Assembly (NCBI GenBank): GCA_029717555.1
Contig: JAMDHS010000024.1
Location: forward strand, 186,001 to 250,000
Direction: 5' to 3'
Source of the DNA: Peribolospora baueri
Taxonomy: Eukaryota; Basidiomycota; Peribolosporomycetes; Peribolosporales; Peribolosporaceae
DNA: 64,000 nucleotides
A program made the position numbers and the translations under genes. The stretch's first letter is position 1, and every line of letters begins with the position of its first letter. Below, one piece after another: positions 1 to 10,328 of the stretch. Under the pieces are notes generated by a model. The model searched no databases. It had not been told where the DNA came from and saw nothing but the letters and a program-made list of their open reading frames with translations.

Positions 1-1
1 G

Positions 2-1483
2 AGGAGAATGCGTTGGGTGGCGCAAGTGAGCGAGTATTGGCCGATCGAGTACCTTGCTCGGCTGGGGGATTCAGAGGAGAAATTGGAGGAGGTTTTGGAG
101 ACGTATGTGGCCAGGGAGCACGGTATGGGAGGGGGATTGATGGGTGTGGGAGGGAACAGTACCGCGCCATCGCTAGCGCATCTGCATCAGGGCGCTGCGA
201 TCTCTGGGACAGTTACGAACGGTACGGCAAAGGCTTTGGAGAGCCTTGACGAGGAGCGGTTCAGGGAGCGAACGGAGACGTCTCGTGTCGGAGGGACAGA
301 GGTTTGTGTGAGCCGAGGAAAAGCCGAGGATTCTCAAGGCTCTCAGGCGCCTAACGCGGGTCAACGAGGCGCATCTTCGACGAGCCAAGGCCAGTCTCAT
401 CAGGAGCTTACATCCCGAGAACGCGACTCGACATTGTCCTCCATATTACCCTCCTCTTCTTCGGACATCGGCGAGCGCTCATCCTCGGTGCATGCCCTTG
501 CTCTCGCTTTGCCACCTTCCCTCGGTCCGACCCGAGGCAAGATTTACTTGCTGGGTTCAGGCACGGGCCACCCGTCGCTTCTAACTCTGGCCGCCCACCG
601 CCTCTTGACCTCCCCCACGACCTCACTGATCCTCTCCGACAAACTCGTCCCCTCGTCTGTCCTTTCTTTAATCCCGCCAACCATCCGCCTGCACATCGCC
701 AAAAAGTTCCCCGGCAATGCGGAGGGAGCGCAGAACGAATTGATGGAGCTGGCCTTGGAGGCGGCGATGAAGGGGGAAGTGGTAGTCAGGCTCAAGCAAG
801 GAGACCCGTTCGTCTACGGAAGGGGAGGGGAGGAGGTGCTTTTCTTCCGACAAAACGGATTCGAACCCGTCGTCGTTCCCGGAATCTCTTCGGCGTTCGC
901 GGGCCCACTCATGGCGGGCATTCCGGTCACCCAACGGGGAGTTGCGGATTCGCTCGTGCTGTGCACGGGGGTGGGGAGGAAGGGTAGGCCGGCGAGGTTG
1001 CCTGGGTATGAGAGGGCGAGAACGTTGGTGTTGCTGATGGGCGTTGCGAGGTTACCGTCCTTGCTTCGAGTCCTGCTCTCCCCGACGGTCTCTTCATCGG
1101 AGCAGAACCTCCACTCTGCGGACGGCGTTCGCGAAGGCGCCCCATACCCTTCTCACCTTCCCGTCGCCATCATTGAGCGGGCGTCGAGCTTGGACCAACG
1201 CGTCGTGGCGAGCACGCTTTCGGGCATCGAGAGCGCCCTGGAGAGGGCGGGCGAGCAGAGGCCGCCCGGGATGATCGTCGTCGGATGGGCGGTGCTGGCG
1301 CTCGAAGGCGAGGGGAATATAGACGTGCTCGACGAGGATGGAGAGGGGGAGAATGGAGCCGAGCAGCAGACGCGCAGGGACGAGGAGCGCGTTCGGACGT
1401 GGCTCGGTCCGCTGGGCTATGTCGTTCGCGAAGGGCTTGTGCCTTCCTCGGAGGCGTGGGACGCACTGGCCGACGTAGCTTAG
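2..1483 (+). CDS. MET1: Uroporphyrinogen-III C-methyltransferase (siroheme synthase), 5' end outside window
   Basis: This is the 3' part of a siroheme-pathway gene; the frame is open to the left edge and stops with TAG at 1481-1483. The enzyme methylates uroporphyrinogen III with S-adenosylmethionine on the way to siroheme, the cofactor of sulfite and nitrite reductases. The tetrapyrrole methylase domain starts near visible residue 176 (KIYLLGSGTGHPSLL). It continues with the family hallmarks VVRLKQGDPFVYGRGGEE, VVPGISSAFAGP and GIPVTQRGVADS. The first visible residues (RWVAQVSEYWPIEYLARL) resemble the C-terminal part of a Met8-type dehydrogenase/ferrochelatase module, so the protein may be a Met8-Met1 fusion. 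A Ser/Gly-rich linker of about 130 residues joins the two. No intron is needed in the visible part. The family call is firm; the fusion is inference because the N-terminus is missing. Confidence 0.9.
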   Translation, partial: RRMRWVAQVSEYWPIEYLARLGDSEEKLEEVLETYVAREHGMGGGLMGVGGNSTAPSLAHLHQGAAISGTVTNGTAKALESLDEERFRERTETSRVGGTEVCVSRGKAEDSQGSQAPNAGQRGASSTSQGQSHQELTSRERDSTLSSILPSSSSDIGERSSSVHALALALPPSLGPTRGKIYLLGSGTGHPSLLTLAAHRLLTSPTTSLILSDKLVPSSVLSLIPPTIRLHIAKKFPGNAEGAQNELMELALEAAMKGEVVVRLKQGDPFVYGRGGEEVLFFRQNGFEPVVVPGISSAFAGPLMAGIPVTQRGVADSLVLCTGVGRKGRPARLPGYERARTLVLLMGVARLPSLLRVLLSPTVSSSEQNLHSADGVREGAPYPSHLPVAIIERASSLDQRVVASTLSGIESALERAGEQRPPGMIVVGWAVLALEGEGNIDVLDEDGEGENGAEQQTRRDEERVRTWLGPLGYVVREGLVPSSEAWDALADVA

Positions 1484-1712
1484 TAGACCATGAAGGTGGT
1501 ATCTATCGTGACTATTGCAATCTGGACCGGCGAGATGAAGCACGCTCCTCATACCTGACAGGCAAGCTCTGCTGGCCGTGGCTGCCAGATGGTAGTAGCC
1601 GAGGGAGGCGTTGCAAGAAGAAGCTGCCGCAGGGCTTGTATCAGCGGGCCGCAGCCGAGCAGCGAACACCGAGCGCACTGAGACTGCTTTCGATATCCAT
1701 CAGCACATCACC

Positions 1713-3199
1713 ATGGCGGCGAGAGCACCCTCCAGACTCGCCAGCACACTGCAGGCCTTTGGGTCGGCATCACCACGAGCCGCCGGAGCTATGTGAGTGG
1801 GTCTTGCCCATCGGGGCTTGTTGGACGAGTCCCGAGTGAGCCTCAGTCCGTCGCCCCAGCTTACAGCGGTCGCCCTTCTCCGTCGCTTTGGCGTCACAGA
1901 CTGCCAATCTCGCCCCGGCGATCGTTCACATCGAGCACCTCCCGTCGTATCCCCTCTTCCACCGCCACCGCCGCTAACACCTCCATCGACCCGTCCGAGA
2001 TTGCTCACTTCTCCCGCCTCTCCGCGCAATGGTGGGACGAGCGAGGCGAGTTCGGGCTATTGCATGCCATGAACCCCATGCGGATACGGTTCATGCGGGA
2101 CAAGTTGAACGAGGTCGCAGAGTGGGAGGCCACGGTAAGAGGTGGTGGCGAGGGGGGGGAGGGAGCAGAAGGCAAAAGGGTTAGGTTCCTGGAAGGGTTG
2201 GAAGTGCTTGATGTCGGTTGCGGTGGGGGCCTGTTGAGCGAGGTGAGTAGTGTCGCCCACCCCAGCCCCTCGTAAACGACAGCACAATTCGGTAACCTGT
2301 CCCTTTCCAATCAATTTCCTTGCGCCGGCAGAGTCTCTCGCGTCTCGGAGCCCGTACGACGGGTATCGACGCCTCCGCCTCGAACATCAAGATCGCATCC
2401 CTGCACGCGGCATCGGACCCATCTTTCTCTGTCCGGTCCCCGTTCTCATTCCTAGACGCGCCTTCGTCGTCGCCGGTCGAAGGACGGAGACAAATGGATC
2501 GTCACTCGCTCGAGTACCGACATACGACGGCCGAGGCACTCGTTGAGGAGGGCGAGCGCTATGACGTCGTTTGCGCGATGGAGGTCCTGGAACACGTCGA
2601 GAACCCTGCCGAGTTCCTCAGGAGCCTCGATCGACTCGTCAAGGTGAGCCTCGCTCGTCTCAGCGTCTTAACCCGATGTCTCTCGGAGAAATATTCATCT
2701 CGGGCCGTGAATTTGCTTTGTCTTCTTCTCGAACGGGCGTCTCAAATGCGTCTCGAAACAGCCTGGAGGCCACCTCTTCCTGTCGACCATCGCACGCACT
2801 CCACTCTCCTATCTGCTCACCATCCTTGCCGCCGAGCACCTCCTCCGCCTGGTCGAGCCGGGCACCCACACCCACACAAAGTACGTCAACCCGTCCGAGC
2901 TCGTTAACTTTTTCCGCCACGAGCTGTGCTGGATCCGAGACGGCCCCTCCCCTTCCTCCTTCTCTTCTGCTACACCCGGCGTGAGCCCTTCCGTTCCGCC
3001 GCCGCCGCCGCCGTCGCCGCCTCCTCTGAGAGAGGCGGGCAGGGAAAACCCGTACAGGATGCAGTACGAGACGAGGGGGTGCGCTTACCTCCCCTGGAAG
3101 GCCGAGTGGGCTCTCGCCCCGAGGGACGCGGGCCAGTGGGGCGCCGAGGCGTGTAACTACTTTTTCTGGGCGCGAAAGCCGATCGACGGGGCGAGATGA
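1713..3199 (+). CDS. COQ3: Ubiquinone biosynthesis O-methyltransferase, mitochondrial
   Basis: Exons 1713-1792, 1867-2242, 2332-2643 and 2762-3199 give 401 residues in frame. Coq3 makes both O-methylations of coenzyme Q in the matrix-side CoQ complex. The N-terminus (MAARAPSRLASTLQAF...) is Arg/Ser/Ala-rich with almost no acidic residues, like a mitochondrial presequence. The SAM-binding motif I is LEVLDVGCGGGLLSE (about 139-152). Motif II is VCAMEVLEHVENP (about 230-243). The post-motif KPGGHLFLSTIARTPLSYLL follows across the third intron, and the family C-terminus with YLPWKAEW and NYFFWARKP closes the protein. A proline/serine-rich stretch (2950-3030, six prolines in a row) interrupts the C-terminal third; it stays in frame but could be a short extra intron with a GTGAGC donor at 2981. 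The first ATG of the coding frame is used as start. Confidence 0.92.
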
Positions 3200-3958
3200 G
3201 CGAATCGATCGAACGGGCGGGCAGTCTATCTACCTACCTACCGGCCGACCGACCTATCGACCTACCTAGCGTGTTCTGCTTTCTCTTTCGCGGTCCAGAC
3301 AGACGCCAGCCAAGTCACGGTCGGGGTGCTCTTCGACTGGCCTTTTCGTTCTCGACGCGGGACTTCCTTCTATTTTGCATCTGGATGGGGCTCCACCGAG
3401 TCCGTGGCGACGCGACCGGACCGGACCGGACCGGTTCGATGCAGACACGACACGCAAAAGACGATACAGGAAAAAAAAGAAAAAAAAGGCATACCATACC
3501 GTGCCTCGTCTGCGGTGGCCCGGATGACGAACGCAAGGGACGAGCGAGGTAGGTTTCGAAAGCGAAATGAAATTGGGTGGAGGAAGAAGAAGAAGGACGA
3601 AGAAAGAGCAGAGGAGAGGAGAGGAACAAGAGGGGTTGTGGTGAGCGAGCGAGGCGAAGCGATGAGAAAAGAGCGCGGAGGGGAGCTGTATCGTATCGTC
3701 TTGGGAGGAGGAACGAAGGAAGGAAAATGCAAGGCGCCGGCCCGAGAGCGGCGGCGAGGAGAGGAGGGTTGAGAAAGAGAAGAGAAAGGGGAGGGGATGA
3801 AGGAAGGTGGAGAGGGAAGGACGACGATATTATATGATACAGCGGCTATGGCGGATGACAGCTTGAAAGATGAATATGCGGGAATGGATGGACGGAGAGC
3901 GGGATGGGATATAGAGAGTGCACGGCTGGGTTGGGCTGGTCGGTCGTCGACGAGCTGC
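3200..3958. other. Intergenic region between COQ3 and the KRE6-like gene (tail to tail)
   Basis: No gene seen. It must hold both 3' ends. It begins with CTAC/CGAC short repeats (about 3229-3270) and holds four ACCGG units at 3415-3434. From about 3460 to 3830 the plus strand is almost all A and G, so the KRE6 transcript would carry a long pyrimidine-rich 3' stretch. Long open frames here are products of base composition. Confidence 0.6.
3415..3434. repeat. Four tandem ACCGG pentamers
   Basis: Four perfect ACCGG units followed by T, giving nested CCGG palindromes. They lie downstream of both flanking stop codons. Confidence 0.85.
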
Positions 3959-6862
3959 TCAGCAGGTGTCCACAAGTCTGTTCTTCGGGAATTTTTTGCC
4001 GTACTGGGGAGAAAGAAGGGAGGGAAGGAGGAGGAATGGGACGCGTGAGCAAATCCTTCTAGAGCACCTAGCCGAAATGGAGGCGACGGGCCGGCACTCA
4101 CGCCACCGCCCTCGGTACTGCCACTCCACGTGGTCAGGTTGGGGTTATTGTACGCCTCGGGGTATCTTGAAATATAGTCGGCCGTGGGGAAGTCTTTGGG
4201 GTCGCAGCCGATGTTGATCGCGTTCTCTGGTTGGCTGTGAACGAACGAGGAGGCGAGGCGGGTAAGCACCACGCGAGGTCGAGATCGAGACGAATGGGTC
4301 GGGTCGAGTTGATGGATGGATGGGTGAAACTCACTATACTCGGACATAGTCCACCTTCATGACAGCCGGGAATTTCAGCTTGCCCCACCTGCGTGACGTG
4401 ACGTGAGCGAAAGAAGGCGGTGAACGGGCGATGCGGCAAACTCGGGTCTTCACCAACTCGGACGAGGCGACGGACACCACACTCACTCAATGTTCGAGAA
4501 ACCTGGCGAGATGCCTAGGTTGAACATGATGTACTGAGAAAGCAGGGCAGAGAAGCGAACAGAAGAGGGTCAGCCAGAGACACACGTCGCACGTCGCACG
4601 TCAGACGGAGGAGGCAGCAGGGCCGGGCCGACGCTCACCAGAGGTTCCTGAGGGACAGGCCTGTGGTCGATCTCCACCACTGGGTCGGGCGCCATCGCTG
4701 CGGAGTTGAGTGTCCTGGCAATGCCAAGTCGTCGTTGCGCGGGCAAGGAAGAGCGAGGACGGAGAAAGATCAGCGTCAACATGGACGTCCCGAGCGAACG
4801 AAATCCGAAGCAGCGAGTGGCGAGCAAACGACCGGTCGACGTACCACACAGGCGCATTTGAGACCATCCAAGTGATATACCCATTCAATCCGGGCTCGTA
4901 CTCGAACCCGTACGTGTCGTATTCCTGGTTGGTGAGCTGATACGCGCCCTGATTGGTCTGCGTGATGGCGGACGTGGCTTGTTGGTAGGACGCACCGGTG
5001 TACGAGTTCATGACTGTCTTTTCCTGGTCGTAGATGACGACTCCGCCGGGGACGTTGGGGAGCTGGAAATGTACGGAACGCGGAGGAGAGATTGGATGAG
5101 AAAGGGAAGGACTACGCAAACGAGACGAGGTGAGACGACGGCACGCGGGAGTCGCGCCTGGCTCACCGTGTAGTTATCATTGAAAGGCGCCCACTGTCCG
5201 GACTGGGACACGGTACCCTTGCCCCTATCGGTCATGGCCTCAAAGACGTCAATCTCCGGGGCAGAACGTCCGACGTACGAGCCGTCGCTCCTCTTCGGAC
5301 CAGGATGATCCTCGCCTGGGCAAGTGCACGCAGAAAACTTTTGGCCCATGAGATAGCTGAGCGTCGTCTTGAACCTTCCGAGCTTTTGAGCGGCCGCGGG
5401 GGTGCCGTTGGGCCAGGTTTGGTTGTGGAGCGTGCCAACGTCGCACGAGTCGTACGAGTACGGCCATGTGCCCTCCAAGCTGGCTCCGTATCCGGCTCGG
5501 CCGAGGTTGCCCATCGTCCAGAAGGCGGGCCAGAGACCGGGCACGGAGGGGGAGCCGGGCAGTTGAAGGCTCGCTGTGGAAGGGTGGGCGGCAAGGGCGT
5601 GCGTGAGATGGATGCCAGCTCTACTCGCTTTCGTCGGCATGCAAGACGACCGCCGCGTCCACTCACCTTCGATGAATCCTCCGGTGAAGCAGAATTTGTT
5701 CCAGGTCTGAATCATGCCACCACGAAAGTTCAAGTTGTGGTTCCGCATTTCGTCGTACGAGATGACCAACGATCCGTTGGCTGTCGTCACCGCCGCAGGG
5801 TCGTACCACTCTACGTTCTCCGTTCCCCAGTAGTAAAGGTCGACAGCCTCCCAGTAGGGGTCATCGCCCGGGTAGAAGGACCGGCCGTCGGTGTTGAACT
5901 CGTCGCTGAAGATGAGCTGGTAGTTCGTCTTGCCGTCAAAACCCGTGCGTGTGCGAACGTTTTGTGGCGTATCTGAGGGTGGCATTCGTCAGTCATACAT
6001 GCGCGACCAGAAAGAGGGAGGCAAAATGTGCGCCCTTGCCCTCTCGCTGTAACTCACCGGGATCAATGAGGGTGGAAAAGTCGGGAACCTGGCCCGAAGC
6101 GTTGACGCCGCCGAGGTTAAAGGCGCCAAAAGTGCTCATCCGGACGGAGCGTATGTAGGTGAGGATGGGGTAACCGGCGAAGAGCATGACGAGGCCGGCG
6201 GCGAGGAGGAAGAGCATGCCGAGGTTCATGAAGCCTCGGGAGGTGAAGATGCTGCCCTTGTCGTTGTACCTGTCCCGAGCCGGGTCGGGATTGTGGAGGT
6301 CATCGTCGGCCTCGGGCGTGTTGACGTTGGCGCCCCAGAGGGCGAGGTCGTTGGAGATGTCGTACTTGTCCTGTCCGCGGTGAGAGGAGACGGAAGAGGG
6401 TGAGGAGACGGCCATCATGCCGGTGGCTCTCGGGGAGTACCGCATGTTCGGGTCGCGCGCGCCCTGGATGATAGGGCGATGGAGAGGAAGGGGGAGGAAA
6501 GAAAAGTCAGTGTTGCGTCCAGCTATGGCGGCGAGAGGGCGGGTATACGAGCGACCGCCGTCGGTCGTCGTTGAAGAGCTCCTTCTCCTTCCAAGGACAC
6601 TTACCGGGCCAAGCGGACTGTGGCCATAGGGAGGGATGAGTTGGCTCTGCGAGGTGTTCCCGGGGGAGTGTGAGTAGGGCATTCCGGCACCGCCGTCCGG
6701 GCCTGCCGTCGGCGGGGGGGAAGCAAACTCGTTTCGAGGAGGAAAGGGAGAGGGGTAATCCGACGACGGCGAGCCGGGAGAGTAGGGGGTGGGGTCGTTG
6801 TACGAGTGCTGGGCGGTCTGTGGCTGGCTGAAGGGGTAGTTGACCCGGGCTGAGGAGGGCAT
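3959..6862 (-). CDS. KRE6: KRE6/SKN1-family beta-1,6-glucan synthesis protein (GH16-like, type II membrane)
   Basis: Nine exons on the minus strand: 6862-6058, 5972-5667, 5573-5167, 5062-4845, 4714-4639, 4533-4487, 4388-4335, 4234-4102 and 4003-3959. They encode 696 residues, close to yeast Kre6 (about 720). The N-terminal 200 residues are Pro/Ser/Tyr-rich cytosolic sequence. One transmembrane helix follows at about 211-232 (LGMLFLLAAGLVMLFAG), then a luminal glycosidase-like domain. Family landmarks are LIDPDTP, LIFSDEFN, GLWPAFWTMGNLGRAGYGAS, the GH16-type EIDVFE near residue 475, PDPVVEIDHRPVPQEPLY and a terminal PKNRLVDTC. These proteins act in the ER/Golgi and at the plasma membrane in cell-wall beta-1,6-glucan formation. 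Every junction keeps frame. Whether the acidic pair hydrolyses or transglycosylates is not settled for the family. Confidence 0.94.
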
Positions 6863-9016
6863 GTCGCGGCTTAGCCGGGGCGGGGCTGGGGGATGGACGA
6901 GGCGAGAAGAGGAGAATGGGTGAGGAGCAAGGTGGACAGGGCCGTTTGTCTAGCCGGTCGTGATGTGGTGGTGCTCGAGCTGGCGCTGGCGATCGTCGCC
7001 TGCGTCGAGGAACCGTCGAGCAAAGACTAATAATAATTGCCTGGGCCGTCGCAGTGGCGGTCGGCTGGTCGTTGTCGGCGAGGCGAGGCGAGGCGGCCTA
7101 TATGAGATGATATGTGTTGCTGAGGGTTTCAGATGGAGATGAGACGTAGTGCTGAAGGGCGGTCGCCGTTCGTTGGTTGACAGGACGCCCGCGTTCGTTC
7201 GTTCGCTCTCTTCTGCTGGCCTGTGCGTCTGTGCCCTGTTCTCTTGCTTGGTGTGAGGCGGTGTGGGAAGGGGTAAGGGAGAGAAAGAGATGAAGAAGGT
7301 GAGAATGGCTGTGGGAGGCAAAAGGGGGGATCAGCGCGGAGATCGACCTCGGCGACGTCGACCGTTAAGGAACGAGCCGGGGAATGCCGTACGAGGGTGG
7401 CTGGGTCAGTGAGTGTCCAGTCGGGCCGTCGTTCAAGTTGTGTGTAGTCTAGTCTCTCTCTCTCTCTCTCGTTTCGCACCGCCGGCGGATGAGAGATCGA
7501 GCTATGACATGGCGTATAGAGTGTCGACAGTGCGAGGGAAATAGAAGGAGGAAGGAGAGAGAGACAGAGCGCAGCGTTGGTGTTGGCGCTAGAAGAGATA
7601 GCACGTCACTGAACGATGGCTCAGAACGTCTCGTCCGCTTCCAACCACCGGCGGCACCGACGGGCGAGACGAAAACGGCCTTGCGACGAATGAGAATGAG
7701 AGGAAGGAAGGGCATTTGGTGGGCGTCGTCGTTCGAGCGCTCAACAAGGCGCTGCTTCTGTTTCTGCTTCTGCTTCCATGCTTCCATCGTTTGACGCCCG
7801 TCGGAATCAACGACAGAGGGCCAGGGCGGAACGGAAACGGAAGGAGGAGGATCGAATTCTTCGTCGCCACCGCGGGCTCAGCACGATGACGCTCTCTCTC
7901 GCCAACCGTCGCCAAGCAGAACATCTTTCCTTTTTCGATCCATCACCGCCGTCGGCTAGTCGTCCGCCCATGACAGCGTTCCCCACCCAATTTCGTTTTC
8001 AGGACCCGTTGGAAAGGAAAGATTCTCACACCGCCGCCTTGTCCGCGATCGATCGCAGCCCACGCCCAGTCGGCTCCTACTTACTCGAGTGAGAGAGTGG
8101 TGTGCAGAGAACGGGGGCGACAGCAGAGGCTCTTAGGGCCACAGAAGCGAGAGACAGACACACAGACGAGGAAGAGAGACAAGCGTCAAAATACCCCCTT
8201 CCCATTCGTCGTTCCACAACCCGTCGTCACCTTCTCCTCCTAATAACGCTCGATGAGAATCAGCACTGGACTGGACCGGCTCGAGGACGACTCGAGGACG
8301 ATCCCCGGCGTCGTCCGTCACGGGTACCACATCCCATCATCTCATCCTTCCTTTGCCGCAACGCTCACGCTGACTGCATTCCTTCGTGGGCAACCAGGCC
8401 TTGCTTACCGCGCTTCATTGCCCTTATTGTTCGCCGTCCGCCGTCGCCCTGGTCGCGATGCGGCCGTATTCACCTGATGGGCTCGGCGAGCGATGCTTAA
8501 TTAAAGACCCTGCTTGGACGTAGAAGCAAGCGCAATCACCTGGCCGTCATCCCGTCCTTCCTTCCCCTTCTCTTCACAGCTCCTCAAAGGCGGCACAGAG
8601 GACGCGGTTATCTCGATGACAGGGCCGTACGTCGAGATGAGCGGACCAAAGACAGGCAAGAAAGCTTTAGCGTCCGTAACGCCCCATGGCCGACGAGCTT
8701 CCTGTCTGTCACTCAGCGAGCGTTCCGAAAACGGGCTGCTGGCGCGGGTTAGGGCACTTGTGCAAGCTCGCGGACCGACGACGATGGAGATGGTGGTGGT
8801 GAGGCAGGACAGCCGGCGTGAACGAGTCCGACTCGTACCAGGTCTGGTAAATGCGGAATAGATTCGTATCGTGAATGCCACTTTCTAACATCGATGGCTC
8901 AAACGTGCAAGTAAAAAGAGTCGGATGAGGATGGCAGGGGGGAGATGGGAGAATGAACGGCCTTCCGAGCTCTCTACCTGAAAGAAAGGTCCGACGACAC
9001 CACAGGACATGACATG
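6863..9016. other. Long gene-poor interval upstream of the KRE6-like gene
   Basis: About 2.1 kb between the KRE6-like start and the stop of the next minus-strand gene. I find no recognisable coding sequence. It should hold the KRE6 promoter and 5' leader and the 3' end of the neighbour. A CT dinucleotide run lies at about 7452-7470. Two overlapping open frames on opposite strands at 8501-8881 and 8514-8861 match nothing I know. Confidence 0.5.
7452..7470. repeat. CT dinucleotide microsatellite
   Basis: Uninterrupted TC/CT repeat of about nine units, in the leader or promoter side of the KRE6-like gene. Confidence 0.85.
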
Positions 9017-9752
9017 TCATGACCCTTCACCTCCTTTCTCCTTCATCCCTCCGTCCCTCATTCCTGAACGAGGAGCATCCCCGGACGTCTTCGTGGTGCC
9101 GCCCTTCGATGGGGACGCTTCAGCATCTTCAAGACGCTCATACCCTTCCGACGAAGATGTGACAAAAAAAAGAGAGAAAGAAAGGCACACGCGAAAGGGG
9201 GGCAAAGCGTCAACAGCGTGGGGACAAAAGGACGGATGCACAAAACAAGAGGGTACGGATAGGACATTCGAATGCTAGGAGCCACACCCGTCCAGACCGC
9301 ATGACGGTTCGCTTCCATCGCTCCCTCTTCCGCTTCCGAGTCTCTCGACAAGGATGCGACACGGGGAGGCATTACGGGTATCGAACTCGGGATGGAATGG
9401 GAGGGGTCGATCGTACAAACACTCACAAGGCCTCATGTCGTTTTTCCTCTCGCCCGCCTCGAACTGCTCCTGCCTTCGAGCGCGGATGTCCTTCTTGGCA
9501 AAGTAGTACCCCACGCCGGCTGCTACGATGAGCGAGGCCCACCTGGACGTCGTTAAGGAAGGGGGGCCGGGGGCGAGCCGACGTGAAGGTAGTCAGAGGC
9601 GGCGAGGGAGGAAGGGAGGGCGGGAAGGGATGGATAAGCCAAGTCGGGCGGTGAGCTCTTGCTGACCTAGCGATGACCCGCGAGGCTTGGGGCGAAACGA
9701 GGAGATAGGACTGACTGACTGACCCCAAAGCCATGCTCTTTGGCGTGTTCAT
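9017..9752 (-). CDS. Small single-span membrane protein, DUF4748-like
   Basis: Three exons, 9752-9667, 9542-9427 and 9144-9017, give 109 residues. Residues about 30-45 (WASLIVAAGVGYYFAKK) form one hydrophobic span, followed by a very basic stretch (KKDIRARRQEQFEAGERK). A polar Gly/Ser/Lys tail closes the protein. This layout, with a G-Y-Y-F-A-K-K motif at the end of the span, matches what I recall of the small fungal DUF4748 family, likely organellar membrane proteins of unknown function. The intron joins restore RVIARWASL and DMRPWYERLED, both in frame. Exon 2 is the best supported; the last exon rests on frame and splice sites only. The family name is from memory. Confidence 0.72.
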
Positions 9753-10328
9753 TCCTCGAAGTTCTGCACGCTGGCAAGAAACCTGGAGGAGTCGTCACTT
9801 CGTCGTCGGGTGAAAGGCGGATGGGATGGATAGATGGGATCGATCGAGATCGGACCTCGCGAGATGGGAGGGAGGGGAGCGAGCGGCCCGATCGCCCGTT
9901 CGTTCCGCACCACCATCATCACCCTCTCCTATACACCACACGCCCACTTCGCAACCGACACTCGCGGTTTGTCGAGATGGCGTGGCGAGACGAAGGCGCC
10001 TTTGCTACTCCACAGACGACCCATCCAGATCGATTCGAATGCCATCATCGGATATGGGTATCTGCAATTCGCAGGAGGGGAACATGAGAGTGTGCGTATA
10101 CATGAATGTGATCACCAGCTGTGAGGACCGATGGCAAGGTCTACGTGCGAAATGTGTCCATGAAAGAAGCGCAAAAGCGGGGAAGAACGGATGGGAGGCA
10201 TCGTCGTGTCACACGGAATCGACACGCACAGACGTCGAAGAACAGACAACCCCAAGCCACACGTAGGGCGCGCCGACTTGGCTGAGAGACAAATCCGGAG
10301 CAGGAGCAGGAGCACTGCTTCTCGGGGA
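9753..10328. other. Intergenic region between two minus-strand genes
   Basis: Holds the promoter of the small membrane-protein gene and the 3' end of the GlcNAc kinase gene. No coding or RNA feature recognised. Confidence 0.5.

Noticed and set aside
858-869. GGATTCGAACCC, a tRNA B-box-like string
   Set aside because: It encodes GFEP inside the conserved methylase domain and no cloverleaf forms around it.
1094-1678. 194-codon minus-strand frame
   Set aside because: Antisense shadow of the methyltransferase gene; GC-rich DNA has few stops.
3370-4347. 325-codon minus-strand frame
   Set aside because: Only one stretch (NAINIGCDPKDFPTADYISR) is real coding, and it is an exon of the KRE6-like gene. 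The rest reads through introns and the 3' region.
8501-8881. 126-codon minus-strand frame and its plus-strand counterpart at 8514-8861
   Set aside because: Two overlapping frames on opposite strands with no recognisable motif; kept as an uncertain item in the gap note only.
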